Part shown: one piece after another, positions 32,545 through 40,664 of the stretch
Layout: each line of letters begins with the position of its first letter
Position numbering within the stretch: the stretch's first letter is position 1
Origin: Bacteroidales bacterium
GTDB taxonomy: Bacteria; Bacteroidota; Bacteroidia; Bacteroidales; Bacteroidaceae
Reading direction: 5' to 3'
DNA length: 40,870 bases
Assembly (NCBI GenBank): GCA_022784065.1
Contig: JALFUO010000022.1
Span: 1 to 40,870, forward strand
The notes under the pieces: model-generated
Database searches by the model: none
The model's input: the letters and a program-made list of their open reading frames with translations, nothing else
Told to the model about the DNA's origin: nothing
Translations under genes and position numbers: made by a program

Positions 32545-34587
32545 TTATTTCACAATATCTTCTGCTTCAATGGTCGCAAGGTCGTGCTCGCTGACGTTTT
32601 CAATGCCGATGAGGCGGTCGGCCTGGTGTTGCAGGGTTTGCTCGAAGAGGTTGCGCACCTCGCGGGCGTTGCCGAAATGCTCGTCCTTGTGGAGTACCAT
32701 GTCGGTGAGCACGGTGTTGAGCCGTCGATCCGCGTCGGGCGAGAGCGTGTAGCCGTAGCGCTTGGCGTTGAGGCGGAAGATGCGGGCGAGTGCGAGGGCG
32801 TTGTAGTCCTCGAAGTTGATGTAGCGCGTGAAGCGCGACTGCAAGCCGGGGTTCATGTCGATAAACTTCTGCATCTCGTCCTTGTAGCCAGCGATGACGA
32901 CGATGAGGCGGTCGCGGTTGTCCTCCATGCGCTTGAGGAGGGTGGCAACGGCCTCGTGCCCGTAGTCGTTGCTGCCTCCGCTGGCGAGTGTGTATGCCTC
33001 GTCGATGAAGAGCACGCCGTCGAGCGCGCTGTCGATGATTTTGTTGGTCTTCACGGCCGTCTGCCCCACGTATTCCGCCACGAGGCCGGAGCGGTCGGTT
33101 TCTACGAGATGTCCTTTCGTCAGCAGCCCGAGGTCTTTGAAGATTTCGGCAAGTATGCGTGCCACAGTGGTTTTACCCGTGCCGGGGTTGCCCGTGAAGA
33201 CGCAGTGCACGGCGAGTGGCACGGATTGCATGCCGCAGGCTTCGCGCTTGCGCTGTATCTTCACATAGTTGTGCAGCTTATGGATTTCCGCTTTCACGCC
33301 TTCCAGCCCAATCAGTTCGTCAAGCTGTTCGAGGGCGGGCTTGGCAGGCTTGGGCTTTTCTGCTTCGTCCTGCTTGGTGTCAGGTTGCGCTTTATTTTGC
33401 TGAACAGGTTTTTCATCAGCGTGGGCATTGTCCGCAGGCTGTTTCGGTTTCTTGGGCTTTGGGGCAGGAAGTTCGGGTGGCAGGGGCAGGTAGTTTTCGT
33501 TCTTTTGGCTGCAAAACTCATTGACTTGCCTCTGAATTGCTTTAAGCTGGTCGGCTTCTTCTGTAGAGATGTTGCCGTCGGCCTTTGCCACCAACGAGGC
33601 AAAGCGATAAATCAGCCGCAGATATTCGTCCTCATGTCCGTAACCCGACTTTTGCAAGATGTAAATGCCGAAATACTCAACGCCCGCGTTGGCATTCTCG
33701 CCTACGCAATGCTGAATATCTTCGTAGTATTCTTCGGCTTTTGAATAAGGGCTACGCCAAGATAGGTCCTCATAATCCCATTCAGTATCAACATCAGGAT
33801 AAGAAATAGATAGAGAAACAAACGGGAAAAAAGAAAGGTTGAATATATCATAAGGATAGCCTAAGCGTTCGCATACTTTTAGCAAGTCAAGACCAACGAA
33901 GAGTTGGAAGATACGTCGCGTGGGCATCTTCAATCCACTTCCATATTCCACGCTATTATCTATAAAATAGTCTACACAGTGTTGCCGTGCGCTTTTCTTT
34001 ATGAACTTGCTGAATGCCCTTGTTACTTTTTGGGTTTCTTTGTAGAAATCCTCGGTTATGCGGGCCAAGGCTCTTTTCTCCGTGTCTCTTCTCTCGGCTT
34101 CTGCATCAAGTATCTTCTTGTTGGCGGCAAGAAATTCCTCACGGGCATTGGGGTGGCTTGCAAGATATTCATAAATCTTCTTGCGCGGGGAATTTTGTTC
34201 CACATAAGCATTCCCCGATTTATCAAGTCCAAGCACGAAACAGACAAAACTGATTATCCCGACAACCCATTTGAAAAATACGATGTCTATAAAAAGCATC
34301 AATACGGCAAAGACACAGCCACAACGCTTAAAAGACTTTCGGTTTTTCTTTTCGGTTTCGTCGTTCTTATATTTGTAGCGCAAGGAGTCTTCGCAATCTT
34401 TGAGCAAGAACTCGCGCTCTTCTTTTGTCAGCACGGCCACATATTCGGGCTTGCAATTCTGTATATCCTCTTTCTTCCAATCGTGAGAAAGAGGTTGCTG
34501 GGACAGCCAATCATATATGTTTTGCCTTTTGGCTATATTGCTAAAAACATTCCCAATATCTTCTGCCAACTTCTTATTGTCTGTCAT
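32545..34587 (-). CDS. CbxX/CfxQ-type AAA+ ATPase with membrane segment and TerB-like region
   Basis: A 680-residue protein with an unusual build. Residues 1-88 are charged; a hydrophobic hairpin follows at about 90-121 (FAVLMLFIDIVFFKWVVGII); 130-200 is coiled-coil-like; 325-358 resembles the TerB helix pair with an acidic site (LVAKADGNISTEEADQLKAI); 365-418 is a Pro/Lys-rich linker. The rest (420-680) is a CbxX-type AAA+ module: ELIGLEGVKAEIHKLHNYV, Walker A TGNPGTGKTTVA (465-476), Walker B GVLFIDEAY (524-532), arginine finger region GLQSRFTRYINF and FGNAREVRNLFEQ. Such ATPases remodel protein partners (Rubisco activase, EccA of type VII secretion). It shares an operon with a lipoprotein, DUF3108 and DUF4405 genes. 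The DNA for the N-terminal half is clearly more AT-rich than that for the AAA+ half. Confidence 0.85.
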   Translation of the reverse strand: MTDNKKLAEDIGNVFSNIAKRQNIYDWLSQQPLSHDWKKEDIQNCKPEYVAVLTKEEREFLLKDCEDSLRYKYKNDETEKKNRKSFKRCGCVFAVLMLFIDIVFFKWVVGIISFVCFVLGLDKSGNAYVEQNSPRKKIYEYLASHPNAREEFLAANKKILDAEAERRDTEKRALARITEDFYKETQKVTRAFSKFIKKSARQHCVDYFIDNSVEYGSGLKMPTRRIFQLFVGLDLLKVCERLGYPYDIFNLSFFPFVSLSISYPDVDTEWDYEDLSWRSPYSKAEEYYEDIQHCVGENANAGVEYFGIYILQKSGYGHEDEYLRLIYRFASLVAKADGNISTEEADQLKAIQRQVNEFCSQKNENYLPLPPELPAPKPKKPKQPADNAHADEKPVQQNKAQPDTKQDEAEKPKPAKPALEQLDELIGLEGVKAEIHKLHNYVKIQRKREACGMQSVPLAVHCVFTGNPGTGKTTVARILAEIFKDLGLLTKGHLVETDRSGLVAEYVGQTAVKTNKIIDSALDGVLFIDEAYTLASGGSNDYGHEAVATLLKRMEDNRDRLIVVIAGYKDEMQKFIDMNPGLQSRFTRYINFEDYNALALARIFRLNAKRYGYTLSPDADRRLNTVLTDMVLHKDEHFGNAREVRNLFEQTLQHQADRLIGIENVSEHDLATIEAEDIVK

Positions 34588-34611
34588 TTATATATTATAT
34601 GTATAGTCCGT

Positions 34612-35427
34612 TTACTTTATTCGCGAATCCTGCGGGTTGCGCAGGCCGCTTGCACCCGTAAGGAAGGCTTTGGCGGTGCCGAAGTTGAGGTTCATGTCGA
34701 GGCGCACGGGGATATGGTTTTTGTCGTCGGTGATGTAGAAGGTGATGACGTCCTCCTCCTTGCCTTTCTTGTTTTTCTCTACAAACGAGAAGACGAGGCA
34801 GCGGTAGGTGACGGGCTGGTTCTCCATTTTGAACTTCTTCTTGCCGCGATACACGATGCTGTTCCATTCGCACTTCTTGCCCTCCGCCATGAGGAAGTTG
34901 ATGCGGTGGCCCACCTTCATCTTCGAGGCGTCGAACGAGCGGGCGCGGAGCATCATCGAGAGCATGTCGTAGGCACAGTAGCGGCTCGAATACTGGTTGT
35001 CAATGACGTAGTCGTTGTTTCTTTGGAAACGCATCTTCATGGCGCACTGCCCCGAGGGGTAACTGTACCACACCTCGTCCTTTCGGTAGGTCTTGCCTTC
35101 GAGTGCGCCTTTGAAGTAGTAGCGCGGGGCGAGGTCGAGGCCCGTGTAGGTAATCAGCGTGTCGCGCATTACGAAGAAGCGGTCGGCCTTGGCGTTGCCG
35201 CGCGTGATGAGATAGGTGCGGTAAGCCGGTTCGCCTTGATAGGTGGCAGAAGAAACGTTCATCGAAGCCGTGCCAACTTTCACCCATACGAATTTCCAGT
35301 TGAAATACAAATCGTAACGCAGCGTTTCGCCGCTTTTGAACGCCGTGTTTTCAGCCGTGCATTGCGCCTGCGTCCGCAAGGCGGAGCACAGCGAAAGGAG
35401 GATTATAATGGACAAAAACTTTTTCAT
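34612..35427 (-). CDS. DUF3108 domain periplasmic protein
   Basis: A 271-residue protein with a signal peptide (MKKFLSIIILLSLCSALRTQ, cleaved after AQA) and a DUF3108 domain over nearly the full length. Visible segments are FKSGETLRYDLYFNWKFVWV, KVGTASMNVSSATYQGEPAY, YFKGALEGKTYRKDEVWYSY, AYDMLSMMLRARSFDASKMK and the closing HIPVRLDMNLNFGTAKAFLT. The family forms a beta-rich periplasmic or surface domain of unknown function. It lies 27 bp after the Ig-like lipoprotein gene and 24 bp before the AAA+ gene. It ends in LRNPQDSRIK. Confidence 0.85.
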   Translation of the reverse strand: MKKFLSIIILLSLCSALRTQAQCTAENTAFKSGETLRYDLYFNWKFVWVKVGTASMNVSSATYQGEPAYRTYLITRGNAKADRFFVMRDTLITYTGLDLAPRYYFKGALEGKTYRKDEVWYSYPSGQCAMKMRFQRNNDYVIDNQYSSRYCAYDMLSMMLRARSFDASKMKVGHRINFLMAEGKKCEWNSIVYRGKKKFKMENQPVTYRCLVFSFVEKNKKGKEEDVITFYITDDKNHIPVRLDMNLNFGTAKAFLTGASGLRNPQDSRIK

Positions 35428-35454
35428 GGAAAATCGTTTGGCTTATTTATATAG

Positions 35455-37386
35455 TTATTTCTTTGCCGCCGCTCTTTCGGAGTTGCGGCTTTTGGGCGTT
35501 GCCTTTCCGGCATCTTTCTGCTTGATGAGTTCCTTGGGCTTCTGCTGCGTGCGGGGCAGTTCGCGGGCGCGCCACGTCTGCTCGATGTCCCAGTTGGCTT
35601 TTACATCGAAATGCATGGGGCAGTAGAACACCTCCTCCGCCTGCCGCCCCTCGGCATAGCAGCCCTCGTCCCAACGCCCGTTGCCGTTGGCATCAACGAA
35701 GAGGCGCACGTAGTAAGTGTCGGTATTAAGGTAGAAGAAGTCCGCGCCGTGGCGGGCGTTCACCCTTTCGCGCCGCACCACCTTATCGCCCGAGAGCAGT
35801 TCCACGACGGCCGTGGTGTCGACGTCGGGGATAATGAGAAAGAGCGCGCCGTAAGAATCTTCGGAAGGTATATGTATGGATTGCGTGGTTTTCCTGTTCT
35901 CTAATCCGTACAGTCCCGTCACGGCCGCCGAGTCAATCGTCAGTTCGTATTCCTGCCCCGGCCGCCATTCGGCGTAGAGCGTATAGTCGAGCAAGGCTGC
36001 TGAGTCGCGCTCGAGGCGGAAAGGCGCGTCTTCAAACACGCTGTCGCGCTTGAGTTGCAGATGAAAGGCGGCGGTGTCGATGCGAGCGGGCGGTTCGGAA
36101 AATGAAAAGTGCACGTTGCCCAGTGGCGAAAGCGTGCCCGCGAGGCCTTTGCCGAGAGTGAGGTATTCCTTAGGCGGCTGCTCGTTGGAAAAGTCGCCGC
36201 GCTTGTGGCGCTTCTCGCGCTGCTTTTCCCATTTCTCCAATTCTTCGGCTTTCTGCTTGGCGCGTTTGGCAAAAGTGAGGCGCGGCACGAGTTCCAGCGT
36301 GTCGGTGCGGCTGATGGCCAAGCCTGTAGAGTCGTCTGTCGTTTCGTAAGTGTAGGCCATTTGCAGCGTGTCCTGCTCGAGCAGGCTGCCTGGGCGCAGC
36401 CAGTAGGTGAGGGTGTCGCCCGTGGCATTGCGCTGTTCCAAGAAGGCATCCTTTTCGTCGAAGTTAAGTCCTTTGATGACGGGCACGTCGGCCGAGGGGG
36501 CGGTGAAGTAGACGCGAAACCATTCCGGCGCGTCGCGCTGCGTCTTGAGCAGCATGCGGCTGTTGCGCTTTTCGGTGAAGGAGAGCAGCACCACGTCGTC
36601 GGGCGCATAGCGCGTGATGGGCGTGAGTTTCACGGTGTCGATATGCACCGTGTCGCGCCAGAGCGTATCGCGGCGCACGTCGGCTATGGCGCGGGGCACA
36701 ATCGTGTCGCGGCTGAATGCCAGCAGCTCACCCGGCGCGTAACGGAAGTCGCCGTCCATATCTTTTAGCGCATAGATGCGGTAGTTGCCGGGCGCAACGC
36801 CCTTGATGCAGAAGCGGCCGTTGCCGTCGGTGCGTGCCACGCGGTCGAAAGGCAACTTGACAAACGCCGAGTCCTCCAGGTTCTTGTGCAGTCCCACGAG
36901 CACGCCCTTTTGCGGCTCGAGGTCTTCGGCGTTCAGCACGTGCCCCGCCACCTCCATCGTGTCGATTTGCGTGCCTGTGGAGAAGTAATAGGTGAAGTTG
37001 CCGAACGGGTTGCCCTCGTTGTTGTCCACGATGGCGTCTGAGAAATCTATGGTGTAAGTGGTTTCGGGCTTGAGGCTGTCGATGAGCGACACGGAGATTT
37101 TGCGTCCCGTGGCCTTGATTTCAGGCATTTCTATCTGCGGCGGCGACACGATGACCTTTTCCGAAATGTTCTCCACCTTGATGAGTTCGTTGAAGAGAAT
37201 GCTCACCTTCTTGTCCGTCCTTTGCGTGGCACCCAGTTCGGGATACATCTTCACGATTTTCGGCGGCGTTTCATCGTAAGGGCCGCCGTCGGGCCCGCTG
37301 CCGGGGTTGGCGCAGCCATAAAGCGTGGCGAGTACCAAGGCGAAGCAGGAAGCGAGGAGGAGGGAAATATATATTTTTCTGTACAT
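35455..37386 (-). CDS. Lipoprotein with Ig-like (Big_5) domain
   Basis: A 643-residue lipoprotein. The signal peptide ends in the lipobox LYGC (Cys25), followed by a Gly/Asp-rich tether (NPGSGPDGGPYDETPP). The Big_5-type Ig domain at about 40-150 reads KIVKMYPELGATQR, KKVSILFNELIKVENISEK and TYTIDFSDAIVDNNEGNPFG. A carboxypeptidase-like beta domain (AGHVLNAEDLEPQKGVLVGL, GNGRFCIKGVAPGNYRIYAL) follows, then a long beta-rich remainder and a final domain with DANGNGRWDEGCYAEGRQ. Proteins of this build are conserved in Bacteroidetes as surface-exposed or periplasmic lipoproteins of unknown role. It is the first gene of the four-gene operon; its upstream region is REP copy 3. Confidence 0.85.
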   Translation of the reverse strand: MYRKIYISLLLASCFALVLATLYGCANPGSGPDGGPYDETPPKIVKMYPELGATQRTDKKVSILFNELIKVENISEKVIVSPPQIEMPEIKATGRKISVSLIDSLKPETTYTIDFSDAIVDNNEGNPFGNFTYYFSTGTQIDTMEVAGHVLNAEDLEPQKGVLVGLHKNLEDSAFVKLPFDRVARTDGNGRFCIKGVAPGNYRIYALKDMDGDFRYAPGELLAFSRDTIVPRAIADVRRDTLWRDTVHIDTVKLTPITRYAPDDVVLLSFTEKRNSRMLLKTQRDAPEWFRVYFTAPSADVPVIKGLNFDEKDAFLEQRNATGDTLTYWLRPGSLLEQDTLQMAYTYETTDDSTGLAISRTDTLELVPRLTFAKRAKQKAEELEKWEKQREKRHKRGDFSNEQPPKEYLTLGKGLAGTLSPLGNVHFSFSEPPARIDTAAFHLQLKRDSVFEDAPFRLERDSAALLDYTLYAEWRPGQEYELTIDSAAVTGLYGLENRKTTQSIHIPSEDSYGALFLIIPDVDTTAVVELLSGDKVVRRERVNARHGADFFYLNTDTYYVRLFVDANGNGRWDEGCYAEGRQAEEVFYCPMHFDVKANWDIEQTWRARELPRTQQKPKELIKQKDAGKATPKSRNSERAAAKK

Positions 37387-37418
37387 GCGGTAAGAGGAGG
37401 ATAGTGTAAATATATAGG

Positions 37419-37497
37419 AGTAGGGGCGTTTTGTAAAACGCCCGGTTAATGGTTGCCTTTCGGCGTACAGGGCGGGCGTTTTTCAAAACGCCCCTAC
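37419..37497. repeat. Bipartite REP-like palindromic element (copy 3)
   Basis: 79 bp, the shortest copy. Left end AGTAGGGGCGTTTTGTAAAA plus CGCCCGG; interior GCCTTTCGGCGTACAGGGCG; right end GGGCGTTTTTCAAAACGCCC plus CTAC. Its right end contains the stop codon of the GH3 gene (37494-37496). Confidence 0.88.
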
Positions 37498-38996
37498 ATC
37501 ATCCCCAGCACCTCGTCCATGATGCGCCGGTCATTGCAGAGGCGGGGCACTTTGTGCTGTCCGCCGAGCTTGCCCTTGCTTTTCAGCCAAAGGTCGAACA
37601 GTCCCTTTGGGGCGGCGATTACTTCGAGGCGTTGCAGCGTGAGGTTCTTGTAGCGCTTTGCCTCATAGTCGGAGTTGAGCGTTTGGAGGGCCTGGTCCAG
37701 CTTTTCGGCAAAAGCTTCAAGGCTTTGTGGCGGGCGGTCGAACTCAATGAGCCACTGGTGGCGGCAGCTGCCTCGGTCGTTCATAAAGACCGGCGCGGCG
37801 GTGTAGTCCTTCACCTGCGCCCCCGTGGCGGCGCAGGCAGCTTGCAAACCGCGCTCGGCGTTGTCCACAATCAGTTCCTCGCCGAAGGCGTTGATAAAAC
37901 TCTTGGTGCGTCCCGTGATGACAAACTTGTAAGGGTCGGTCTGCGTGAAGCGCACCGTGTCGCCTATCATGTAGCGCCACAGTCCGCCCGTAGTGGTAAT
38001 CACCATGGCGTAGTTGCGCCCCGTCTCAACCTCCCAGAGCGGCACTGCCTGCGCCTCGGGCATGCCCACGTCTTCCAAGGGGATAAACTCGTAGAACACG
38101 CCGTAGTCTATCATCAAGAGCATGGCGGGGTCGGCAGGGTCGTCCTGCAAACCGAAGAAACCCTCCGAGGCGTTGTAGGTTTCCATATAGTGCATGCCGG
38201 GATTGGCGATGAGGCGGCGATATTGCTCGCGATAGGGCGTAAACGCCACGCCGCCGTGGAAGAACACCTCCAAGTTTGGCCATACCTCGCATATCGGCTT
38301 GCCGGTGAGCTCTATCACGCGGTTGAGCACCGCCATCATCCACGACGGCACGCCGCTGAGGTTCGTGACGTTCTGCCGTGAGGCGACTGCGGCGATGCGG
38401 TCGCGCTTTTCTTCGAAGTCGCTCAGCAGCGCAACCTTTTTCGAGGGTGTGCGCACGAGGTTCACGAGCGGGTTGATGTTTTCGATGAGGATAGAACTAA
38501 GGTCGCCCACGAGCGAGTGGGGGAGGTTGTAGTTCGGCGCGTGCGACCCGCCGAGTATCAGGGCGCGGCCGTCGAAGAGGCGGCTTTTGGGGTTGTTGCG
38601 CAGGTAGAGTGCCACGGCGTCTGTGCCGCCGGCATAGTGCGTGTCACGCAAGTATCGTGCGCTCACGGGGATAAACTTGCTTTTGTCGTTGGTCGTGCCC
38701 GAAGATTTGGCGTACCATTTCACGCGCCCCTTGCACAGCACGTCGGCCTCGCCCCGGCGCATACGGTCGATGTCGTCTTTGAAATCATCGTATGTAGAGA
38801 TAGGCGTGCGCTCCGCGAAGCGGTCGTAGTCCATTCCCGGCGCATAGCGGTGCGCCGCTGCCCACTGCGTGCCGGCGGCATCGGCGAGCAGCCTTGCCAG
38901 CACGCCGAGCTGAATGTCCTTGGCCTCGGTTTCGTATCGCCCTATGGCTTTGAGGCGGGCGTTGAAAAACGGGCGGATTATTCTTGTGATGCTCAT
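37494..38996 (-). CDS. GH3 family acyl-adenylating enzyme (acyl acid-amido synthetase-like)
   Basis: A 500-residue member of the GH3 auxin-responsive promoter family, in the ANL superfamily. The ATP-binding motifs are present: motif I WYAKSSGTTNDKSKFIPVS (about 95-112, SSGTT at 98-102), motif II METYNASEGFFG (271-282) and motif III RYMIGDTVRF (341-350), then FVITGRTKSFINAFGEELIV. Plant members conjugate carboxylic acids to amino acids; bacterial substrates are generally unknown. The length is slightly below the plant enzymes and normal for Bacteroidetes. No signal peptide, so cytoplasmic. It is bracketed by two REP-like elements in the same orientation, and its TAG stop lies within one of them. 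An LpxL-like acyltransferase gene is upstream. Confidence 0.9.
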   Translation of the reverse strand: MSITRIIRPFFNARLKAIGRYETEAKDIQLGVLARLLADAAGTQWAAAHRYAPGMDYDRFAERTPISTYDDFKDDIDRMRRGEADVLCKGRVKWYAKSSGTTNDKSKFIPVSARYLRDTHYAGGTDAVALYLRNNPKSRLFDGRALILGGSHAPNYNLPHSLVGDLSSILIENINPLVNLVRTPSKKVALLSDFEEKRDRIAAVASRQNVTNLSGVPSWMMAVLNRVIELTGKPICEVWPNLEVFFHGGVAFTPYREQYRRLIANPGMHYMETYNASEGFFGLQDDPADPAMLLMIDYGVFYEFIPLEDVGMPEAQAVPLWEVETGRNYAMVITTTGGLWRYMIGDTVRFTQTDPYKFVITGRTKSFINAFGEELIVDNAERGLQAACAATGAQVKDYTAAPVFMNDRGSCRHQWLIEFDRPPQSLEAFAEKLDQALQTLNSDYEAKRYKNLTLQRLEVIAAPKGLFDLWLKSKGKLGGQHKVPRLCNDRRIMDEVLGMM

Positions 38997-39048
38997 AGAA
39001 GATTATTTTTCTCGCGTTGGGTGACTTGACTGAATTTCAGGTCTCACG

Positions 39049-39143
39049 AGTAGGGGCGTTTGGCAAAACGCCCGGAAAATGATTGACACATTGATATTTG
39101 CCATTCGGCGCACACGGCGGGCGTTTTGCAAAACGCCCCTACT
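39049..39143. repeat. Bipartite REP-like palindromic element (copy 4)
   Basis: 95 bp. Left end AGTAGGGGCGTTTGGCAAAA plus CGCCCGG; interior GCCATTCGGCGCACACGGCG; right end GGGCGTTTTGCAAAACGCCC plus CTACT. It lies between the acyltransferase and GH3 genes, both on the minus strand, in the same orientation as copies 2 and 3. Confidence 0.88.
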
Positions 39144-39152
39144 TGCAACGAA

Positions 39153-40037
39153 TCATTTTCTTCTCGCGTGCTTCCACCTGTTGTGGCTCCACAGCCAGAG
39201 GTGCGGCGCGCGGCGTATCATGTCCTCCAGTTCCTTCATGTAAGCCTCCGTGAGCTTGTAGTCGGGAAAGTCCTGCGGGCGGTCGGTCATGCGGCGCATC
39301 ACGCAGCGGTAATAGCCCCGGTGCGGACGCGTCACGTCGGCGAAGTACACCGCCGCATTCACCTTCTTGGCAATGCGTTCCGTGCCCGTGAGCACCGGCG
39401 TGTCGTGGTTGAGAAAGTTAGTCCAGTCGTGCGTGTTGATTTCTCCCGGAGCCTGGTCGGAGATAAAGCCGATAATAGAGCGCTCCCCCTGCCTCCGCAT
39501 ATTGAGCACGCGGCGCATAGCGTCGTACTTAGGGATGTTTTCGGCTCCGAAGCGCGTGCGCAGATCGTTGAAAAGGCCGTCAAACAAGCGGTCGTTGAGC
39601 GGGCGGTAAAGCTGCGCGCAGTGTGTCTCGGGATTTTTCATCCAGGCTGGCAGCGTGCTTATCCATTCCCAGTTGCCGTAATGCCCGAGGTAGACAAACA
39701 CGAAGGGGTGGTCCTTTAAGTCGCGCTCCAAGTCCTCGATGCCCTCAAACGACATGCGGCGCATGATTTCCTCGCGGCTCACCGTGAGCAGCTTGAGCGT
39801 TTCAAAAGCATAGTCGCAGAAGAAGCGGTAAAACCTACGTTCAATCTGCCTGATACGCTTCGGCGATGCGTCGGGGAACGACGTTACAAGGTTCTTGCGC
39901 ACCACCTTGCGGCGGTAACGCACCACGAAATAGACCACTGGACAACAGAGGTCCGAGATGAGGTAAAGCAATTGCAGGGGTAAGCGCGAGCACGCGCGCA
40001 ATATATTGATCAGGAATTTTTCAAGGTGTTTTTTCAT
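39153..40037 (-). CDS. LpxL/HtrB-like lysophospholipid acyltransferase
   Basis: A 294-residue membrane-associated acyltransferase. A hydrophobic N-terminal anchor (about 19-41) is followed by the catalytic HX4E motif in YLGHYGNWEW (His119, Glu124), then GAENIPKYDAMRRVLNMRRQ and GFISDQAPGEINTHDWTNFL, typical of the family, and a C-terminal HLWLWSHNRWK. LpxL/LpxM-type enzymes add secondary acyl chains to lipid A at the inner face of the inner membrane. The Bacteroidales homologue probably does this, though another lipid acceptor is possible. Its leader contains one copy of the promoter-bearing direct repeat. Confidence 0.9.
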   Translation of the reverse strand: MKKHLEKFLINILRACSRLPLQLLYLISDLCCPVVYFVVRYRRKVVRKNLVTSFPDASPKRIRQIERRFYRFFCDYAFETLKLLTVSREEIMRRMSFEGIEDLERDLKDHPFVFVYLGHYGNWEWISTLPAWMKNPETHCAQLYRPLNDRLFDGLFNDLRTRFGAENIPKYDAMRRVLNMRRQGERSIIGFISDQAPGEINTHDWTNFLNHDTPVLTGTERIAKKVNAAVYFADVTRPHRGYYRCVMRRMTDRPQDFPDYKLTEAYMKELEDMIRRAPHLWLWSHNRWKHARRK

Positions 40038-40090
40038 ACGGTCGCAAATTCTTTGATTGCCGACAGGGGGGACTCGTTAATTATTTTCCC

Positions 40091-40315
40091 TGAGCCGCCG
40101 CCTATCTTATGCAAAGGTAGTGCAAGGTAAGCGCAATAAAACTTGTTTTAATTTCTTGGCATTTTCGGCTGCGCTCGGCAATTCAAGCAAACTTGATTGC
40201 GCTCGCTTGCACGAAAATTGCCGAGCCGCAGCCTATCTTATGCAAAGGTAGTGCAAGGTGAGCGCAATAAAACTTGTTTTAATTGCCGAACCGCAGCCTA
40301 TCTTATGCAAAGGTA
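40091..40315 (-). repeat. Promoter-bearing direct repeats
   Basis: Two nearly identical 63-bp units (40091-40153 and 40222-40284) and a truncated third (40287-40315). Each carries CAAAGGTA, i.e. TACCTTTG on the minus strand (40112-40119, 40243-40250, 40308-40315), a match to the -7 consensus directed toward the acyltransferase gene. A GTTT is found 19 nt upstream in units 1 and 2. The spacer between units 1 and 2 contains a near-perfect inverted repeat (GGCTGCGCTCGGCAATT and its complement with one inserted base). Confidence 0.75.
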
Positions 40316-40567
40316 TATATTTTTGTGCGAAACGGCCGCTTGCTGCGCAGCAAAAGCGGAAAAAAGAAGAAAAGTATGTTGCTTTTGGATAGATTTTGGA
40401 TAGAAGTAGAGAGGCCGCGCTCCCCGCGAAACCCCATTCCCCCATACGGATTATTTCCGAGGCCGGCACTTAGCAAGGGCTAATCCACGTGGGCACCGAC
40501 GCTATCTTAAAGATAGTTTTTATTTTCTCGGAGTAATTTTTTCCTTCCTGCCTGAAAGTTTTTGCGC
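40316..40567. other. Gene-free spacer
   Basis: I see no gene, tRNA or strong hairpin. Short frames here continue across the neighbouring repeats and lack coding character. Confidence 0.4.
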
Positions 40568-40576
40568 TCCTATAAG
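40568..40576. promoter_or_regulatory. TCCTATAAG motif beside array B
   Basis: The same word occurs at 11214-11222 beside array A. It starts 19 nt before the first unit of array B and 41 nt before that of array A. Confidence 0.35.
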
Positions 40577-40586
40577 AGATTTTTTA

Positions 40587-40664
40587 TTACAAAGTTTGTA
40601 ATATGCGTTACAAAGTTTGTAACACGTATTAGAAAGTTTGTAACAAGCGTTACAAAGTTTGTAA
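40587..40664. repeat. Array of four 15-bp palindromes at 21-bp pitch (array B)
   Basis: Units start at 40587, 40608, 40629 and 40650. Units 1, 2 and 4 are exactly TTACAAAGTTTGTAA; unit 3 is TTAGAAAGTTTGTAA. Spacers are TATGCG, CACGTA and CAAGCG. Both arrays are followed by GATAGT(A/G)AAAACTTTC within 30 bp, so the loci are related beyond the units. Confidence 0.9.

Noticed and set aside
37419-39143. Composite transposon carrying the GH3 gene
   Set aside because: The flanking copies are short hairpin elements in direct orientation without a transposase; passive bracketing is enough to explain them.
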